Shown here: one piece after another, positions 43,812 to 53,156 of the stretch
Numbering within the stretch: position 1 is the stretch's first letter
How the letters are laid out: each line of letters starts with the position of its first letter
Origin: Pseudomonas sp. CAN1
Lineage (GTDB): Bacteria > Pseudomonadota > Gammaproteobacteria > Pseudomonadales > Pseudomonadaceae
Direction of reading: 5' to 3'
Length of the DNA: 64,000 nucleotides
NCBI RefSeq assembly: GCF_030462585.1
Contig: NZ_JASMRU010000011.1
Location: forward strand, 1 to 64,000
The notes under the pieces: generated by a model
The model's input: only the letters and a program-made list of their open reading frames with translations
Told to the model about the DNA's origin: nothing
Database searches by the model: none
Translations under genes and position numbers: made by a program

Positions 43812-46064
43812 TCATTTGCAGCACTCCACGGTGTAGCGTTTCTGCCCATCTATCTCGCGGATCTGCAGGCCGTGTACGTCGGAATCGAAGCCGGGGAAGT
43901 TGTGCTCGAAACTCTGGGCGAAGGCCAGGTAATCGAGTATGGAACGGGTGGATTCAGTGAACCTTTCCCCTGGCATGATCAGCGGGATGCCTGGCGGATA
44001 TGGCACCAGCATCACCGCCGCGATGCGTCCCTCCAGCCGATCGATAGGGACGGCTTCGACTTCGCCACGCACCAGTTGTGCGTAGGCGTCGGCCGGGCGC
44101 ATGGCGATCTCCGGCAGCACCGTGTACATGCGTTTCATCGCCTTGGCAGTGGCGTGATCGCGGTAGCAGCGGTGCAGCTCGTCGCACAGGTCGCGCAGGC
44201 CCATGCCGGCATAGCGCGCGCCGCCAGCCTGGGCAACGCTGGGCAACGCGTCCGCCAGCGGCTGGTTGGCGTCGTAGCTGCGCTTGAACTCCAGCAGTTC
44301 GGTAACCAGGGTGCTCCACTTGCCCTTGGTCACACCCATGGAGAACAGCACGAGGAAGGAGTACAGCCCGGTCTTTTCCACCACCAGCCCGCGCTCCCAG
44401 AGGAAGCGGCTGACCACCGCGGCGGGAATCCCCCGCGAATCCAGCCGTCCGCCCGCGGTCAGCCCCGGCGTGGCCAGGGTGACCTTAATCGGGTCGAGCA
44501 GCACGTAGTCTTCCACTGCGTCGCCGAAGCCGTGCCAGTCGGCGTTGGGCTCCAGCACCCAGTCACGGGTTTTCACCTCGTCGGTGCCTTCCACCCCTGG
44601 CGGCTGCCAGACGCAGAACCACCAGTCATCCTCGGCAAGGCTCTGCTGCACGTTGGCCAGGGCGCGGCGGAAGCTCAGCGCCTCGTCGAAGGTCTCCTGG
44701 ATCAGCGAGCGCCCGGCCGGGCCTTCCATCATCGCCGAGGCCACGTCCAGCGAGGCGATGATGCCGTACTGCGGCGAGGTGGAGATGTGCATCATGAAGG
44801 CTTCGTTGAAGCGCGCCTGCTCGAAGCGCCGCACGCCGGCATCCTGCACGTGGATCATCGAGGCCTGGCTGAACGCCGCGAGCATCTTGTGCGTGGAGTG
44901 GGTGGTGAACACCAGCGGGCCGCCGTCGTCGCGGCTGGTGCCCATGCCATAGCGGCCGTCATAGAACTCATGGAAGGCCGCATAGGCGTACCAGGCTTCG
45001 TCGAAATGCAGCACCTCGACGCTGTCGCCCAGGGCCTGCTTGATCATCTGTGCGTTGTAGCAGAGGCCGTCATAGGTGGAGTTGGTCACCACCGCCAGCC
45101 GCACCCTGGGCTCACGGCCGCGCGCCAGCGGGCTGGCCTCGATCTTCGCGGCGATGGATTCACGGCTGAATTCCGACAGCGGGATCGGCCCGATGATGCC
45201 CAGTTCGTTGCGCTCCGGCGTCAGATACAGCGGGATCGCGCCAGTCATGATGATCGAATGCAGGATCGACTTGTGGCAGTTGCGATCCACCAGCACCAGG
45301 TCGTCGCGGCAGACCATGGAGTGCCAGACGATCTTGTTCGCCGTGGAGGTGCCGTTGATCACGAAGTAGGTGTGGTCGGCGCCGAAATTGCGCGCAGCGC
45401 GGGCTTCCGCCTCGGCCAGCGGGCCGGTGTGATCGAGCAGCGAGCCCAGCTCCGGCACCGAGACGGAGAGGTCCGAACGCAGCGTGTTCTCGCCGAAGAA
45501 CTGATGGAAAGCCTGCCCTACCGGGCTCTTGCGATAAGCCACGCCACCGCCGTGGCCGGGCGTGTGCCAGGAATAGTTGGACTGCGCGGTGTGCTCCACC
45601 AGCGCGCGGAAGAACGGAGGCAGCAGCCCCTCCAGGTACTTGCGCGCGGCGCGGCTGACCTGCCGGGCAAGGAACGGCACGGTGTCTTCGAACAGGTAGA
45701 GGATGCCGCGTAGCTGGTGCAGGTCGGCCATGGACTCGGCGGGCGCGTTCTCGATGGTCATCTGCTCGCCCAGGGCGAAGATCGGCAACTGCGGCGCCCG
45801 CACCCGCGCCATGCGGATCAGCTCCACCACGTCCTGCAGCAACCGCTGGTTCTCCCCCGCCCCCTCGGCGGCCACCAGGATGCAGGCCAGCCCGTGGTGG
45901 GTCGACGCGACGATCCTGCCTTCGGCGGAACTGGCGGTGGAAAGGATGCTGAAGCCGTCCTGCTCCAGCTCCCTCGCGATATCCCGCACCCGGTCGCCGG
46001 CCACGGTATCGGCCTTGATATCGCGGTGGACGATGAGGATGGGGAATTTCAAGTCTTTGTACAT
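43812..46064 (-). CDS. ldcA: Lysine/arginine/ornithine-type decarboxylase (lysine decarboxylase LdcA)
   Basis: A 750-residue PLP enzyme of the large fold-type I inducible decarboxylases (CadA/AdiA/SpeC group): N-terminal wing domain, then the PLP domain with STHKMLAAFSQASMI, whose Lys binds PLP, and a C-terminal domain (FLVLFSMGVTKGKWSTLV). In P. aeruginosa the enzyme at this locus is LdcA, which makes cadaverine from lysine and is regulated by ArgR. Length is as expected. The start at 46064 was chosen over an open frame 40 codons longer, since MYKDLKFPILIVHRD is the family start. The neighbouring antiporter supports the lysine/cadaverine role. Confidence 0.93.
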   Translation of the reverse strand: MYKDLKFPILIVHRDIKADTVAGDRVRDIARELEQDGFSILSTASSAEGRIVASTHHGLACILVAAEGAGENQRLLQDVVELIRMARVRAPQLPIFALGEQMTIENAPAESMADLHQLRGILYLFEDTVPFLARQVSRAARKYLEGLLPPFFRALVEHTAQSNYSWHTPGHGGGVAYRKSPVGQAFHQFFGENTLRSDLSVSVPELGSLLDHTGPLAEAEARAARNFGADHTYFVINGTSTANKIVWHSMVCRDDLVLVDRNCHKSILHSIIMTGAIPLYLTPERNELGIIGPIPLSEFSRESIAAKIEASPLARGREPRVRLAVVTNSTYDGLCYNAQMIKQALGDSVEVLHFDEAWYAYAAFHEFYDGRYGMGTSRDDGGPLVFTTHSTHKMLAAFSQASMIHVQDAGVRRFEQARFNEAFMMHISTSPQYGIIASLDVASAMMEGPAGRSLIQETFDEALSFRRALANVQQSLAEDDWWFCVWQPPGVEGTDEVKTRDWVLEPNADWHGFGDAVEDYVLLDPIKVTLATPGLTAGGRLDSRGIPAAVVSRFLWERGLVVEKTGLYSFLVLFSMGVTKGKWSTLVTELLEFKRSYDANQPLADALPSVAQAGGARYAGMGLRDLCDELHRCYRDHATAKAMKRMYTVLPEIAMRPADAYAQLVRGEVEAVPIDRLEGRIAAVMLVPYPPGIPLIMPGERFTESTRSILDYLAFAQSFEHNFPGFDSDVHGLQIREIDGQKRYTVECCK

Positions 46065-46168
46065 TGTGAACCCCTGAATGACGTACGACTGGCGTCGATC
46101 CCTTTCAGAGTATGGACCCACGGAATGTAAGGGAATGCGCTCGGCTGACCGCTGTAATAAAACGTCGC

Positions 46169-46188
46169 GTGGGTGACAGGACACCCAC
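46169..46188 (-). promoter_or_regulatory. Leader hairpin upstream of ldcA
   Basis: GTGGGTG and CACCCAC form a perfect 7-bp stem with a 6-base loop. On the minus strand it is followed by GCGACGTTTTATT, giving a terminator-like shape 105 bp upstream of ldcA. Confidence 0.45.
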
Positions 46189-46195
46189 CTTCAGC

Positions 46196-46215
46196 GCTCT
46201 GCTCTGCTCTGCTCT
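46196..46215. repeat. Pentanucleotide tandem repeat (GCTCT)x4
   Basis: Four perfect copies of GCTCT, 132 bp upstream of the ldcA start, next to the leader hairpin. Repeats of this kind change length by slippage. Confidence 0.9.
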
Positions 46216-46225
46216 GGCTTATTAG

Positions 46226-46509
46226 GACTTCCAGCAAAACATCAGCGCACTCCGACTGCCCCGTTCAGGAGGCCTCGTTGAAGCGAAGTTTCAGGGGTTG
46301 AGCGGCATGGATGCCGCGAGAGCCGCGATGGGCCAGGGATGGCCCTTCGCGGCGTGCCCCTGAAACTTCGATTCAACGAGGGAATTTTTCGCCTAAGCGA
46401 AAAACCGGATGTCCGGGGCAAGACCTTTGCCTCCTTTGGGGCGTTTGCCAAAGGAGGTCGCCCGAGGGGGCGAAACAGGAAGTCCAGGCGCACGCCGAAG
46501 CGGCGCAGA
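46226..46509. repeat. Structured intergenic element, copy B
   Basis: Partner of 34365-34648. Stems at the equivalent places: 46273-46297 with 46357-46381, GCGGC/GCCGC (46302-46317), TTTTTCGC/GCGAAAAA, CCTCCTTTGG/CCAAAGGAGG (46430-46457). It lies between ldcA (5' side) and dnaQ (3' side). The ~580-bp gap 46065-46642 otherwise contains the ldcA leader, one REP unit and the dnaQ terminator. Confidence 0.85.
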
Positions 46510-46533
46510 AAATCCCAACCAGAAGCAAGAGCA

Positions 46534-46556
46534 TCGCGGAGAAGCTCCGCTCCTAC
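46534..46556. repeat. Single REP unit, GGAGCTTCTCC type
   Basis: TCGCGGAGAAGCTCCGCTCC and TAC, identical to the right arm of 26003-26103. Confidence 0.75.
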
Positions 46557-46590
46557 AAAAGCCCAAACCCCATAGCCAGTGCCACAAATG

Positions 46591-46617
46591 AAAAAGGCCC
46601 CAGTTCAGGGGCCTTTC
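46591..46617 (-). terminator. Terminator of dnaQ
   Basis: AAAAAGGCCCC (46591-46601) and GGGGCCTTT (46608-46616) give a strong stem. On the minus strand it ends in TTTTT, 26 bp past the dnaQ stop. Confidence 0.92.
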
Positions 46618-46642
46618 CTCACAAATCATGCAGCACGAAGAA

Positions 46643-47380
46643 TCACTCCTTCGGCGCCTCCATCTGCGCCCACAGCGACGGGCCGCCGGCAGACTTCTCG
46701 ATCACCGCCAGTCTCGCCACATGCGCCTCGATCTCCGCATCACTGGCGCGGATCACCCGCGTCAACCCACGCTCAGCCGCCAGGCGACGGATCGCCGAGG
46801 CCGTGGCACGGCCGCTGCCGTCACCTTCAGCACCGTTGCCAGCCAGCGACAGGCTGGTCTGGCCACCGGTCATCGCCAGGTAGACGTCGGCCAGAATCTC
46901 GGCATCGAGCAATGCGCCGTGCAGATCACGGCCGGAGTTATCGACACCGTAGCGCTTGCACAGCGCATCGAGGTTGTTGCGCTGCCCCGGATGGCGCTCA
47001 CGGGCCATCAGCAGGGTATCGAGGATGCCGCAGTAATCGGCCACGTCCGCGCGCTCGCTCTGCCCCAGCAGGGCGAACTCGTTGTTGATGAAGCCAACGT
47101 CGAACGCCGCGTTGTGGATGATCAACTGGGCGCCCTTGATGAACTCGAAGAAGTCATCCGCCACTTCTCGGAAGCGCGGCATGTCCTTGACGTAGTCATT
47201 GGTGATGCCGTGGACCGCGATGGCGCCTTCGTCGATCTCGCGATCAGGCTGCAGGTAGACGTGGAAGTGCCGGCCGGTCAGCCGGCGGCCTTCGAGTTCG
47301 ACGCAACCGATCTCGATGATCCGGTGGCCGTCGGTGACCGGCATACCGGTCGTTTCGGTGTCGAGTACGACGCTACGCAT
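46643..47380 (-). CDS. dnaQ: DNA polymerase III epsilon subunit (3'-5' proofreading exonuclease)
   Basis: A 245-residue DEDDh exonuclease that proofreads replication as part of the Pol III core. Motif I is LDTETTGMPVTDGHRIIEIG, motif II NAAFDVGFIN, and the motif III region HGALLDAEILADVYLAM holds the catalytic His and Asp. A C-terminal ~60-residue part binds the alpha subunit. Start and length are normal. It lies 58 bp downstream of rnhA on the same strand, the widespread rnhA-dnaQ arrangement, and ends at a clear terminator. Confidence 0.96.
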   Translation of the reverse strand: MRSVVLDTETTGMPVTDGHRIIEIGCVELEGRRLTGRHFHVYLQPDREIDEGAIAVHGITNDYVKDMPRFREVADDFFEFIKGAQLIIHNAAFDVGFINNEFALLGQSERADVADYCGILDTLLMARERHPGQRNNLDALCKRYGVDNSGRDLHGALLDAEILADVYLAMTGGQTSLSLAGNGAEGDGSGRATASAIRRLAAERGLTRVIRASDAEIEAHVARLAVIEKSAGGPSLWAQMEAPKE

Positions 47381-47438
47381 TCTGTGTGAAACCTTCTTGC
47401 GGTTGATTCGCCCGGAACGCTCCGGGCAATCCTTGATC

Positions 47439-47882
47439 TCAGCGCGGCAGTTCGCTCACGCCACGGTTGGCGAGCATGTCGGCGCGTTCGTTGCCGGGGT
47501 GGCCGGTGTGGCCGCGCACCCAGCGCCATTCGACAGTATGCCGGTTCACCTGCTCGTCCAGCGCCTGCCACAGGTCGGCATTCTTCACCGGCTGCTTGGC
47601 GGCGGTCTTCCAGCCGCGCTTCTTCCAGTTGGGCATCCACTCGGTGATGCCCTGCATGACGTACTGCGAGTCGGTGACGATACGCACATCGCAATGCCGC
47701 TTGAGCGCGGCCAGGGCCATGATGGCCGCCGTCATTTCCATGCGGTTGTTGGTGGTTTCCGCCTCGCCGCCCCACAGTTCGCGCTCGGCGCCCTTGTAGA
47801 ACAGCACGGCGCCCCAGCCACCCGGTCCCGGGTTGCCCTTGCAGGCGCCGTCGGTATAGATCTCGACTTTCTCTTCGCTCAT
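47439..47882 (-). CDS. rnhA: Ribonuclease HI
   Basis: A 147-residue enzyme that cleaves RNA in RNA-DNA hybrids and removes R-loops and primers. The catalytic acids lie in [30 protein letters not shown] and VTDSQYV, and the last Asp in [13 protein letters not shown]. The basic handle ([16 protein letters not shown]) binds the hybrid. The start [12 protein letters not shown] was chosen over a frame 78 codons longer because it matches the family. It follows the methyltransferase gene by 11 bp and precedes dnaQ. Confidence 0.97.
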   Translation of the reverse strand: MSEEKVEIYTDGACKGNPGPGGWGAVLFYKGAERELWGGEAETTNNRMEMTAAIMALAALKRHCDVRIVTDSQYVMQGITEWMPNWKKRGWKTAAKQPVKNADLWQALDEQVNRHTVEWRWVRGHTGHPGNERADMLANRGVSELPR

Positions 47883-47893
47883 TTGGCTCGCTT

Positions 47894-48652
47894 TCAGGAC
47901 TCGGAATCGCGGCGGCTGACCTTGGCCACCGGCAGCGGCACCAGTTGGCCGCGCGGCTCGCGACGGGGCTGACGCAGGGGTCGCAGACCGACCACCAGCT
48001 TGCGCGCCACCAGCAGATAGAAGCCGGCGCCGGTCCCCTGCAGGACGGGTCCCCAGGTTTCCATGCGGGCCAGACGGCCCTGCCATTTCGCCGATGCAAG
48101 CGGCGGACGATAACATCCGAAGCGGCGTTTCTCCAGCGCGAAGCCCAGCAGGTTGAGCCAGTCGCAGACCCGCGTCGGCGAGATGCAGCGGGCACGGCGC
48201 AAGGCGTCACGGGCGAAATAATGGCGAATGCCCCAGGCGCTCCAGGGGTTGACCCCGACCACCAGCAGGTGCCCGCCAGGGCGCACGCTGCGAGCGGCTT
48301 CACGCAGCAGGCGATGGGGTGACAGGCAGAAGTCCAGGCCGTGCTGCAGCAGCACCACGTCGGCGGCGTGCTCGCCCAGCGGCCAGGCCGCCTCGTCGCA
48401 GGCGATCTCCACCCCCGGCAGCGGCGGCCCGAGGCGCACGCCACGCTGGATATTGCCGACGCTGGCCGGCAGCTCCGCATGGGGCCCGTAATGCACCAGG
48501 TAACCGCCGAAATAGCGTTCGAGCTCGTCGATCAGCAGTTGCTGTTCCTCGGCGAGCATCATTCCGCCGATCGGCCCGGACAGCCAGTGGCGGGCCTGGT
48601 CGATCAGCTCCAGCCAGTCGGCATCGGCCTGGGCGAAGGGTTCTTCGATCAT
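47894..48652 (-). CDS. SAM-dependent methyltransferase (class I)
   Basis: A 252-residue protein. The SAM-binding features are the acidic strand [20 protein letters not shown] and the post-motif [20 protein letters not shown]. Pseudomonas relatives lie between gloB and rnhA as here. The substrate is not known. The 48652 start ([13 protein letters not shown]) gives a compact N-terminus; a frame ten codons longer exists. It is divergent from gloB with an 86-bp gap and is the first gene of a methyltransferase-rnhA-dnaQ run. Confidence 0.85.
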   Translation of the reverse strand: MIEEPFAQADADWLELIDQARHWLSGPIGGMMLAEEQQLLIDELERYFGGYLVHYGPHAELPASVGNIQRGVRLGPPLPGVEIACDEAAWPLGEHAADVVLLQHGLDFCLSPHRLLREAARSVRPGGHLLVVGVNPWSAWGIRHYFARDALRRARCISPTRVCDWLNLLGFALEKRRFGCYRPPLASAKWQGRLARMETWGPVLQGTGAGFYLLVARKLVVGLRPLRQPRREPRGQLVPLPVAKVSRRDSES

Positions 48653-48738
48653 CACTACCCCCTGTGGGACAGCGCGACACAAATGTGCGTATCCGCACTA
48701 CTATGCGCCAATGCCCACCTCTTGGCGACTTCGAGCCC

Positions 48739-49518
48739 ATGATACAGATAGACGCACTGCCCGCCTTTTCCGATAACTACCTGTGGCTGTTGCAGGATGT
48801 GACCCGCCGCGAGTGCGCGGTGGTCGACCCGGGCGACGCCGGCCCGGTCGAGCGCTGGCTGGAGGCCCACCCTGGCTGGAAGCTGACCGACATCCTGGTC
48901 ACCCACCACCACGCCGACCACGTCGGCGGCGTCGCCCGCCTGAAGGAAGCCACCGGCGCCCGCGTGCTCGGCCCGGCCGGAGAGAAGATCCCCGCCCGCG
49001 ACGTGGCGCTGGAAGATGGCGACCAGGTCGAGGTGCTCGGCCTGGGCTTCGAGATCATCCATGTGCCCGGCCACACCCTGGGACACATCGCGTATTTCAA
49101 CGATGACCAGCAGCAGCCCCTGCTGTTCTGCGGCGACACCCTGTTCGCTGCCGGCTGCGGCCGACTGTTCGAGGGCACCCCGGCGCAGATGCATGCCTCG
49201 CTGAGCCGCCTGGCTGCCCTGCCCGGCTCCACAGCGGTGTACTGCGCCCACGAGTACACCCTGAGCAACCTGCGCTTCGCCTGTGCGGTGGAACCGGAGA
49301 ATCCCGAGGTGCTCGCCCGCTTCGAGGAAGTCAGCCGCTGGCGGGAACAGGGGAAGATCAGCCTACCTTCTTCAATTGCCCTGGAACGAGCTACGAATCC
49401 ATTCCTTCGGGTGTCGGAAATATCCGTTAAGAAAATCGCCGACGAGCGGAGCGGCCAGCAAATCCGCACGCCGGAGGAGGTCTTTGCGGCTATTCGTCGC
49501 TGGAAGGACCAGTTCTGA
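48739..49518 (+). CDS. gloB: Hydroxyacylglutathione hydrolase (glyoxalase II)
   Basis: A 259-residue metallo-beta-lactamase-fold enzyme that hydrolyses S-lactoylglutathione to lactate and glutathione, completing methylglyoxal removal. The di-metal motif [10 protein letters not shown], the later HVPGHTLGH, the bridging [11 protein letters not shown] and the [11 protein letters not shown] segment with its metal-binding His are all present. The C-terminal helical glutathione-binding domain is complete. The start [16 protein letters not shown] is the family N-terminus. Cytoplasmic, monocistronic. Confidence 0.96.
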   Translation: MIQIDALPAFSDNYLWLLQDVTRRECAVVDPGDAGPVERWLEAHPGWKLTDILVTHHHADHVGGVARLKEATGARVLGPAGEKIPARDVALEDGDQVEVLGLGFEIIHVPGHTLGHIAYFNDDQQQPLLFCGDTLFAAGCGRLFEGTPAQMHASLSRLAALPGSTAVYCAHEYTLSNLRFACAVEPENPEVLARFEEVSRWREQGKISLPSSIALERATNPFLRVSEISVKKIADERSGQQIRTPEEVFAAIRRWKDQF

Positions 49519-49597
49519 GGCTTGGCGAAATCTTGACCAGGGCCGGCGCGATTCCTAGAATCCCCGAAATTTTTGCCCCGGACACAGTCAACAGCCA

Positions 49598-51211
49598 ATG
49601 CCGCCCAAGACCAGCAAGACCTCCGATCTAGACGCATTGGCACGTGCCATCCGAGTCTCCATCGTACTGCTCGCCGCAGGCCTGGCCGGCTGCCAGTCGA
49701 CGCCGCAATCGTCGTCCAGCAGCCCGGTCCGTAGCGCTTCGCGCGCCATCGACGTGCAGTTCAACCCAGCCTGGACCCAGGCCCAGAACGATATCTGGGA
49801 TCGCATGCGCGGCGGCTTCCAGCTGCAGGACCAGCTCAATACCAACCCGCGTATCGAGCGCCAGCGCCTGTGGTTCATGAGCAACCAGTCGTTCCTGGAA
49901 AACGCCAGCGAACGTGGTGCGCCGTACATGCACTACGTCGTCGAGCGCCTGGAAGAGCGCGACATGCCGCTGGAGCTGGCGCTGCTGCCGATGATCGAGA
50001 GCTCGTACAACCCGATGGCCGTGTCGCGCGCCCAGGCCGTGGGCCTGTGGCAGTTCATCCCGAGCACCGGTACGCACTTCAACCTGCGCCAGACCAACTT
50101 CTATGACGGCCGCCGCGACATCACCGCGTCGACCAATGCCGCGCTGACCTACCTGAATCGCCTGCACGACATGTTCAACGGCGACTGGCTGCTCGCCCTG
50201 GCTGCCTACAACGCCGGCGAAGGCACCGTCAGCCGCGCCATCGAGCGCAACGAGCGCCTCGGCCTGCCCACCGACTACTGGAACCTGCCGCTGCCGCAGG
50301 AAACCCAGGACTACGTGCCCAAGCTGCTGGCCCTGTCGCAGCTGGTCAATGCCCCGACCATCTACGGCATCAACCTCAGTCCGATCGCCAACCAGCCCTA
50401 CTTCACCTCCATTCGCGTCAAGCCGGGCCTGGACCTGTCCCAGGTCGCCGCCGTCGCCGACCTGGACGAAGACGAGCTGTACCAGCTCAACCCCGCCTTC
50501 AAGCGCAAGGTGACCATCGACGGGCCGCATCACCTGCTGGTACCGCTGGCCAAGGCCGACAGCCTGAAAGCCGGCGTAGCCAACCTGGAGCCGGTGCAGA
50601 TCAAGCCGGTGATCGTGGCCAGCCGCGGCAGCCAGTACCGTGTGCGTAAGGGCGACAGCCTGCACAGCATCGCCCAGCGCTACCGCCTGAGCGTGGCTGA
50701 GCTGAAGGCGGCCAACCGCCTGAGCGCCAACCGCCTGCGCAATGGCCAGACGCTGACCATCCCCGGCCAGCCGGGCCGCCCGACCATCGAACCGGAGAGC
50801 CCGCGCCAACTGGCCGCGGTGGAAAACTCGAAGACCGTCGCCGGCGCCCGCGTCGCCACCCGCAGCTACACCGTGAAGAACGGCGATACGTTGTGGAACA
50901 TCGCCAAGAAGAATGGCGTCGAGGTCGCCGACCTCAAGCGCTGGAACGGCCTGGACAGCCACGGCGTCAAGCCCGGCCAGACCCTCAAGCTGCAGAGCGC
51001 CGCCGCCACCCAGCTGGCGTCCACCAGCAAGACCAAGGCCAAGCAGGACACCGCGACCTACTACAAGGTCAAGCAGGGCGATTCGATGTACCTGATCGCC
51101 AAGCGCTTCAACGTCGAGATGCAGCACATCAAGCGCTGGAACCCGCGCAGCGGCAAGGCGCTGAAGCCCGGCCAGACCATCACCCTGTACCTCGACACCG
51201 CCAGCCGCTGA
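49598..51211 (+). CDS. mltD: Membrane-bound lytic murein transglycosylase D
   Basis: A 537-residue outer-membrane lipoprotein. The signal ends in the lipobox LAGC (LLAAGLAGCQSTPQ), so the mature protein is lipidated. A family 1 lytic transglycosylase domain (about 100-220) carries the catalytic Glu in MIESSYNPMAVSRAQAVGLW. Three LysM repeats follow at about 346-390, 422-464 and 486-530 and bind peptidoglycan. It cleaves glycan strands with anhydro-sugar formation during wall remodelling. Length and repeat number fit MltD. It stands alone, upstream of the peptide transporter operon (115 bp). Confidence 0.95.
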   Translation: MPPKTSKTSDLDALARAIRVSIVLLAAGLAGCQSTPQSSSSSPVRSASRAIDVQFNPAWTQAQNDIWDRMRGGFQLQDQLNTNPRIERQRLWFMSNQSFLENASERGAPYMHYVVERLEERDMPLELALLPMIESSYNPMAVSRAQAVGLWQFIPSTGTHFNLRQTNFYDGRRDITASTNAALTYLNRLHDMFNGDWLLALAAYNAGEGTVSRAIERNERLGLPTDYWNLPLPQETQDYVPKLLALSQLVNAPTIYGINLSPIANQPYFTSIRVKPGLDLSQVAAVADLDEDELYQLNPAFKRKVTIDGPHHLLVPLAKADSLKAGVANLEPVQIKPVIVASRGSQYRVRKGDSLHSIAQRYRLSVAELKAANRLSANRLRNGQTLTIPGQPGRPTIEPESPRQLAAVENSKTVAGARVATRSYTVKNGDTLWNIAKKNGVEVADLKRWNGLDSHGVKPGQTLKLQSAAATQLASTSKTKAKQDTATYYKVKQGDSMYLIAKRFNVEMQHIKRWNPRSGKALKPGQTITLYLDTASR

Positions 51212-51326
51212 GTTTCACCCTGCGCCGGGGCGCACAGCCCCGGCAGCATGTCTTCTGGCAGCCTAGACAAGCTGCTACTGTACGACGCTAACCCCTTCAG
51301 CCAGCCAGGATCGGATCCTACGCCTG

Positions 51327-53156
51327 ATGCGTCGTTTGTCTCTGTTGCTCCTGGGCCTCTTCCTGGGGCTCCCCGCCTCCGCCCAGATCATCGAGAGCCA
51401 CGGCTACGCGCAGTTCGGCGATCTCAAGTACCCGGCCAACTTCGACCATTTCGACTGGGTCAATCCGAAGGCGCCCAAGGGCGGAACCCTGCGCCTGATG
51501 GCCCTGGGCAGCTTCGACACGCTCAACCCCTACACCTTCAAGGGCAGCCCGCCGATCAGCACCGCCGACTTCCTGCAGTACGGCGTCAGCGAGCTGAACG
51601 AACCGCTGATGGTCGGCACTGGGCTGTACGATCCTTCCGGCGACGAACCCGCCTCCAGCTATGGCCTGATCGCCCGCAGCGTGGAATACGCCGATGACCG
51701 CAGCTGGGTGGTGTTCAACCTGCGCCCGGAAGCGCGCTTCCACGACGGCAAGCCGATCACCGCCTACGACGTGGCCTTCTCCTACCGCACCCTGCTGCAC
51801 CACGGCCACCCCATGTACCGCACCAGCCTGCAGGAAGTGCAGCGGGTCGACATTCTCTCGGCGCAGAGCATCCGCTTCGTCTTCAAGCGCCACGACAACC
51901 CGCTGCTGATCCTGCGCCTGGGCGAGATGCCGGTGCTGCCGCAGCACTACTGGAAGGGCCGCGACTTCCAGGCCACCACCTTCGACGCACCGCTGGGCAG
52001 CGGCCCCTACCGGATCAAAGAGGTGGTACCGGGCCGGCGCCTGGTGTTCGAGCGGGTCGAGGACTGGTGGGGCAAGGACCTGCCGGTGAACCGCGGCAAG
52101 TACAACTTCGACCGCGTCGAGGTGGACTTCTACCGTGATGCCGGCATTGCCTTCGAGGCATTCAAGGCCGGCGAATTCGACGTCTACATCGAGCACCAGG
52201 CGAAGAACTGGCGCAGCAACTACCGCTTCCCGGCGGTGCGTCGCGGCGAGGTGGTCAAGGTGGAGATTCCCCACCAGATCCCCACCCAGACCCAGGCGCT
52301 GTTCATGAACACGCGCCGGCCAACCTTCGCCGACCGCCGCCTGCGCGAGGCGCTGGGCATGATGTTCGACTTCGAATGGACCAACCGCGCACTGTTCAAT
52401 GACGCCTACGTACGCGCCAGCAGCTACTACCCCAACAGTACCTTCGCCGCCAGCGGCGTCCCCCAGGGCAAGGAGTGGCTGCTGCTCTCGCCGTTCCGTC
52501 AGCAATTGCCCGACGGCCTCTTCAGCCGCCCCTTCACGGTGCCGGTGACCAAGGGCAGCGGCATCCCGCGGGAAACCCTGCGCCATGCATTGGGTCTATT
52601 GGGCGAAGCCGGCTGGAAGCTCTCCGGCGACCGCCTGCAGGACGCCAGCGGCAAGCCGCTGCGCTTCGAGATCCTGCTGGTCAACCCGAGCCTTGAGCGC
52701 ATCCTCCAGCCCTACCGCGAGAATCTCGCCAGCATCGGCATCGATGCGAGCTTGCGCACCGTGGACCGCGCCCAGTACAAACAGCGTCTGGACCAGTTCG
52801 ACTACGACATAATTCTGATGACCCTGCCCCAGACCCTGAGCCCCGGCCTCGAACAATGGCAGTACTTCCACTCCAGCCAGGTGGCGGTCAAGGGCAGCAA
52901 GAACTATGCGGGCATCGCCAACCCCGTGGTGGACGCGATGCTCGAGAAACTGCTGGGCGCCACCGACCGCGACCAGCAGGAAGCCGCCGCCCGCGCCCTC
53001 GACCGGGTGCTGCTGTGGCAGCACTACAGCATTCCCAACTGGTACCTGAACAAGCACCGGCTGGCGTACCGCAACCGCTTCGCCTTCGTCACCACGCCGC
53101 CCTATACGCTGGGCCTGCGCGCCTGGTGGCAAAAAGACCAGGAGAAAAACCTATGA
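51327..53156 (+). CDS. nppA1: Peptide ABC transporter substrate-binding protein 1
   Basis: A 609-residue periplasmic binding protein with a signal peptide (MRRLSLLLLGLFLGLPASAQ). It belongs to the SBP family 5 YejA-like branch (YPANFDHFDWVNPKAPKGGT near the N-terminus; RFHDGKPITAYDVAFSYRT). It is the first of two related binding proteins feeding one transporter. In P. aeruginosa PA14 the corresponding system is NppA1A2BCD, needed for uptake of peptidyl nucleoside antibiotics and some peptides. Overlaps the next gene by four bases (ATGA). The symbol is assigned from operon layout and family, not by search. Confidence 0.88.
   Translation: MRRLSLLLLGLFLGLPASAQIIESHGYAQFGDLKYPANFDHFDWVNPKAPKGGTLRLMALGSFDTLNPYTFKGSPPISTADFLQYGVSELNEPLMVGTGLYDPSGDEPASSYGLIARSVEYADDRSWVVFNLRPEARFHDGKPITAYDVAFSYRTLLHHGHPMYRTSLQEVQRVDILSAQSIRFVFKRHDNPLLILRLGEMPVLPQHYWKGRDFQATTFDAPLGSGPYRIKEVVPGRRLVFERVEDWWGKDLPVNRGKYNFDRVEVDFYRDAGIAFEAFKAGEFDVYIEHQAKNWRSNYRFPAVRRGEVVKVEIPHQIPTQTQALFMNTRRPTFADRRLREALGMMFDFEWTNRALFNDAYVRASSYYPNSTFAASGVPQGKEWLLLSPFRQQLPDGLFSRPFTVPVTKGSGIPRETLRHALGLLGEAGWKLSGDRLQDASGKPLRFEILLVNPSLERILQPYRENLASIGIDASLRTVDRAQYKQRLDQFDYDIILMTLPQTLSPGLEQWQYFHSSQVAVKGSKNYAGIANPVVDAMLEKLLGATDRDQQEAAARALDRVLLWQHYSIPNWYLNKHRLAYRNRFAFVTTPPYTLGLRAWWQKDQEKNL

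Noticed and set aside
41520-46064. Interruption of the ldcA region by a mobile element
   Set aside because: The GGDEF-EAL gene is intact, has similar base composition and no flanking repeats or transposase, so insertion by a recognisable element cannot be claimed.
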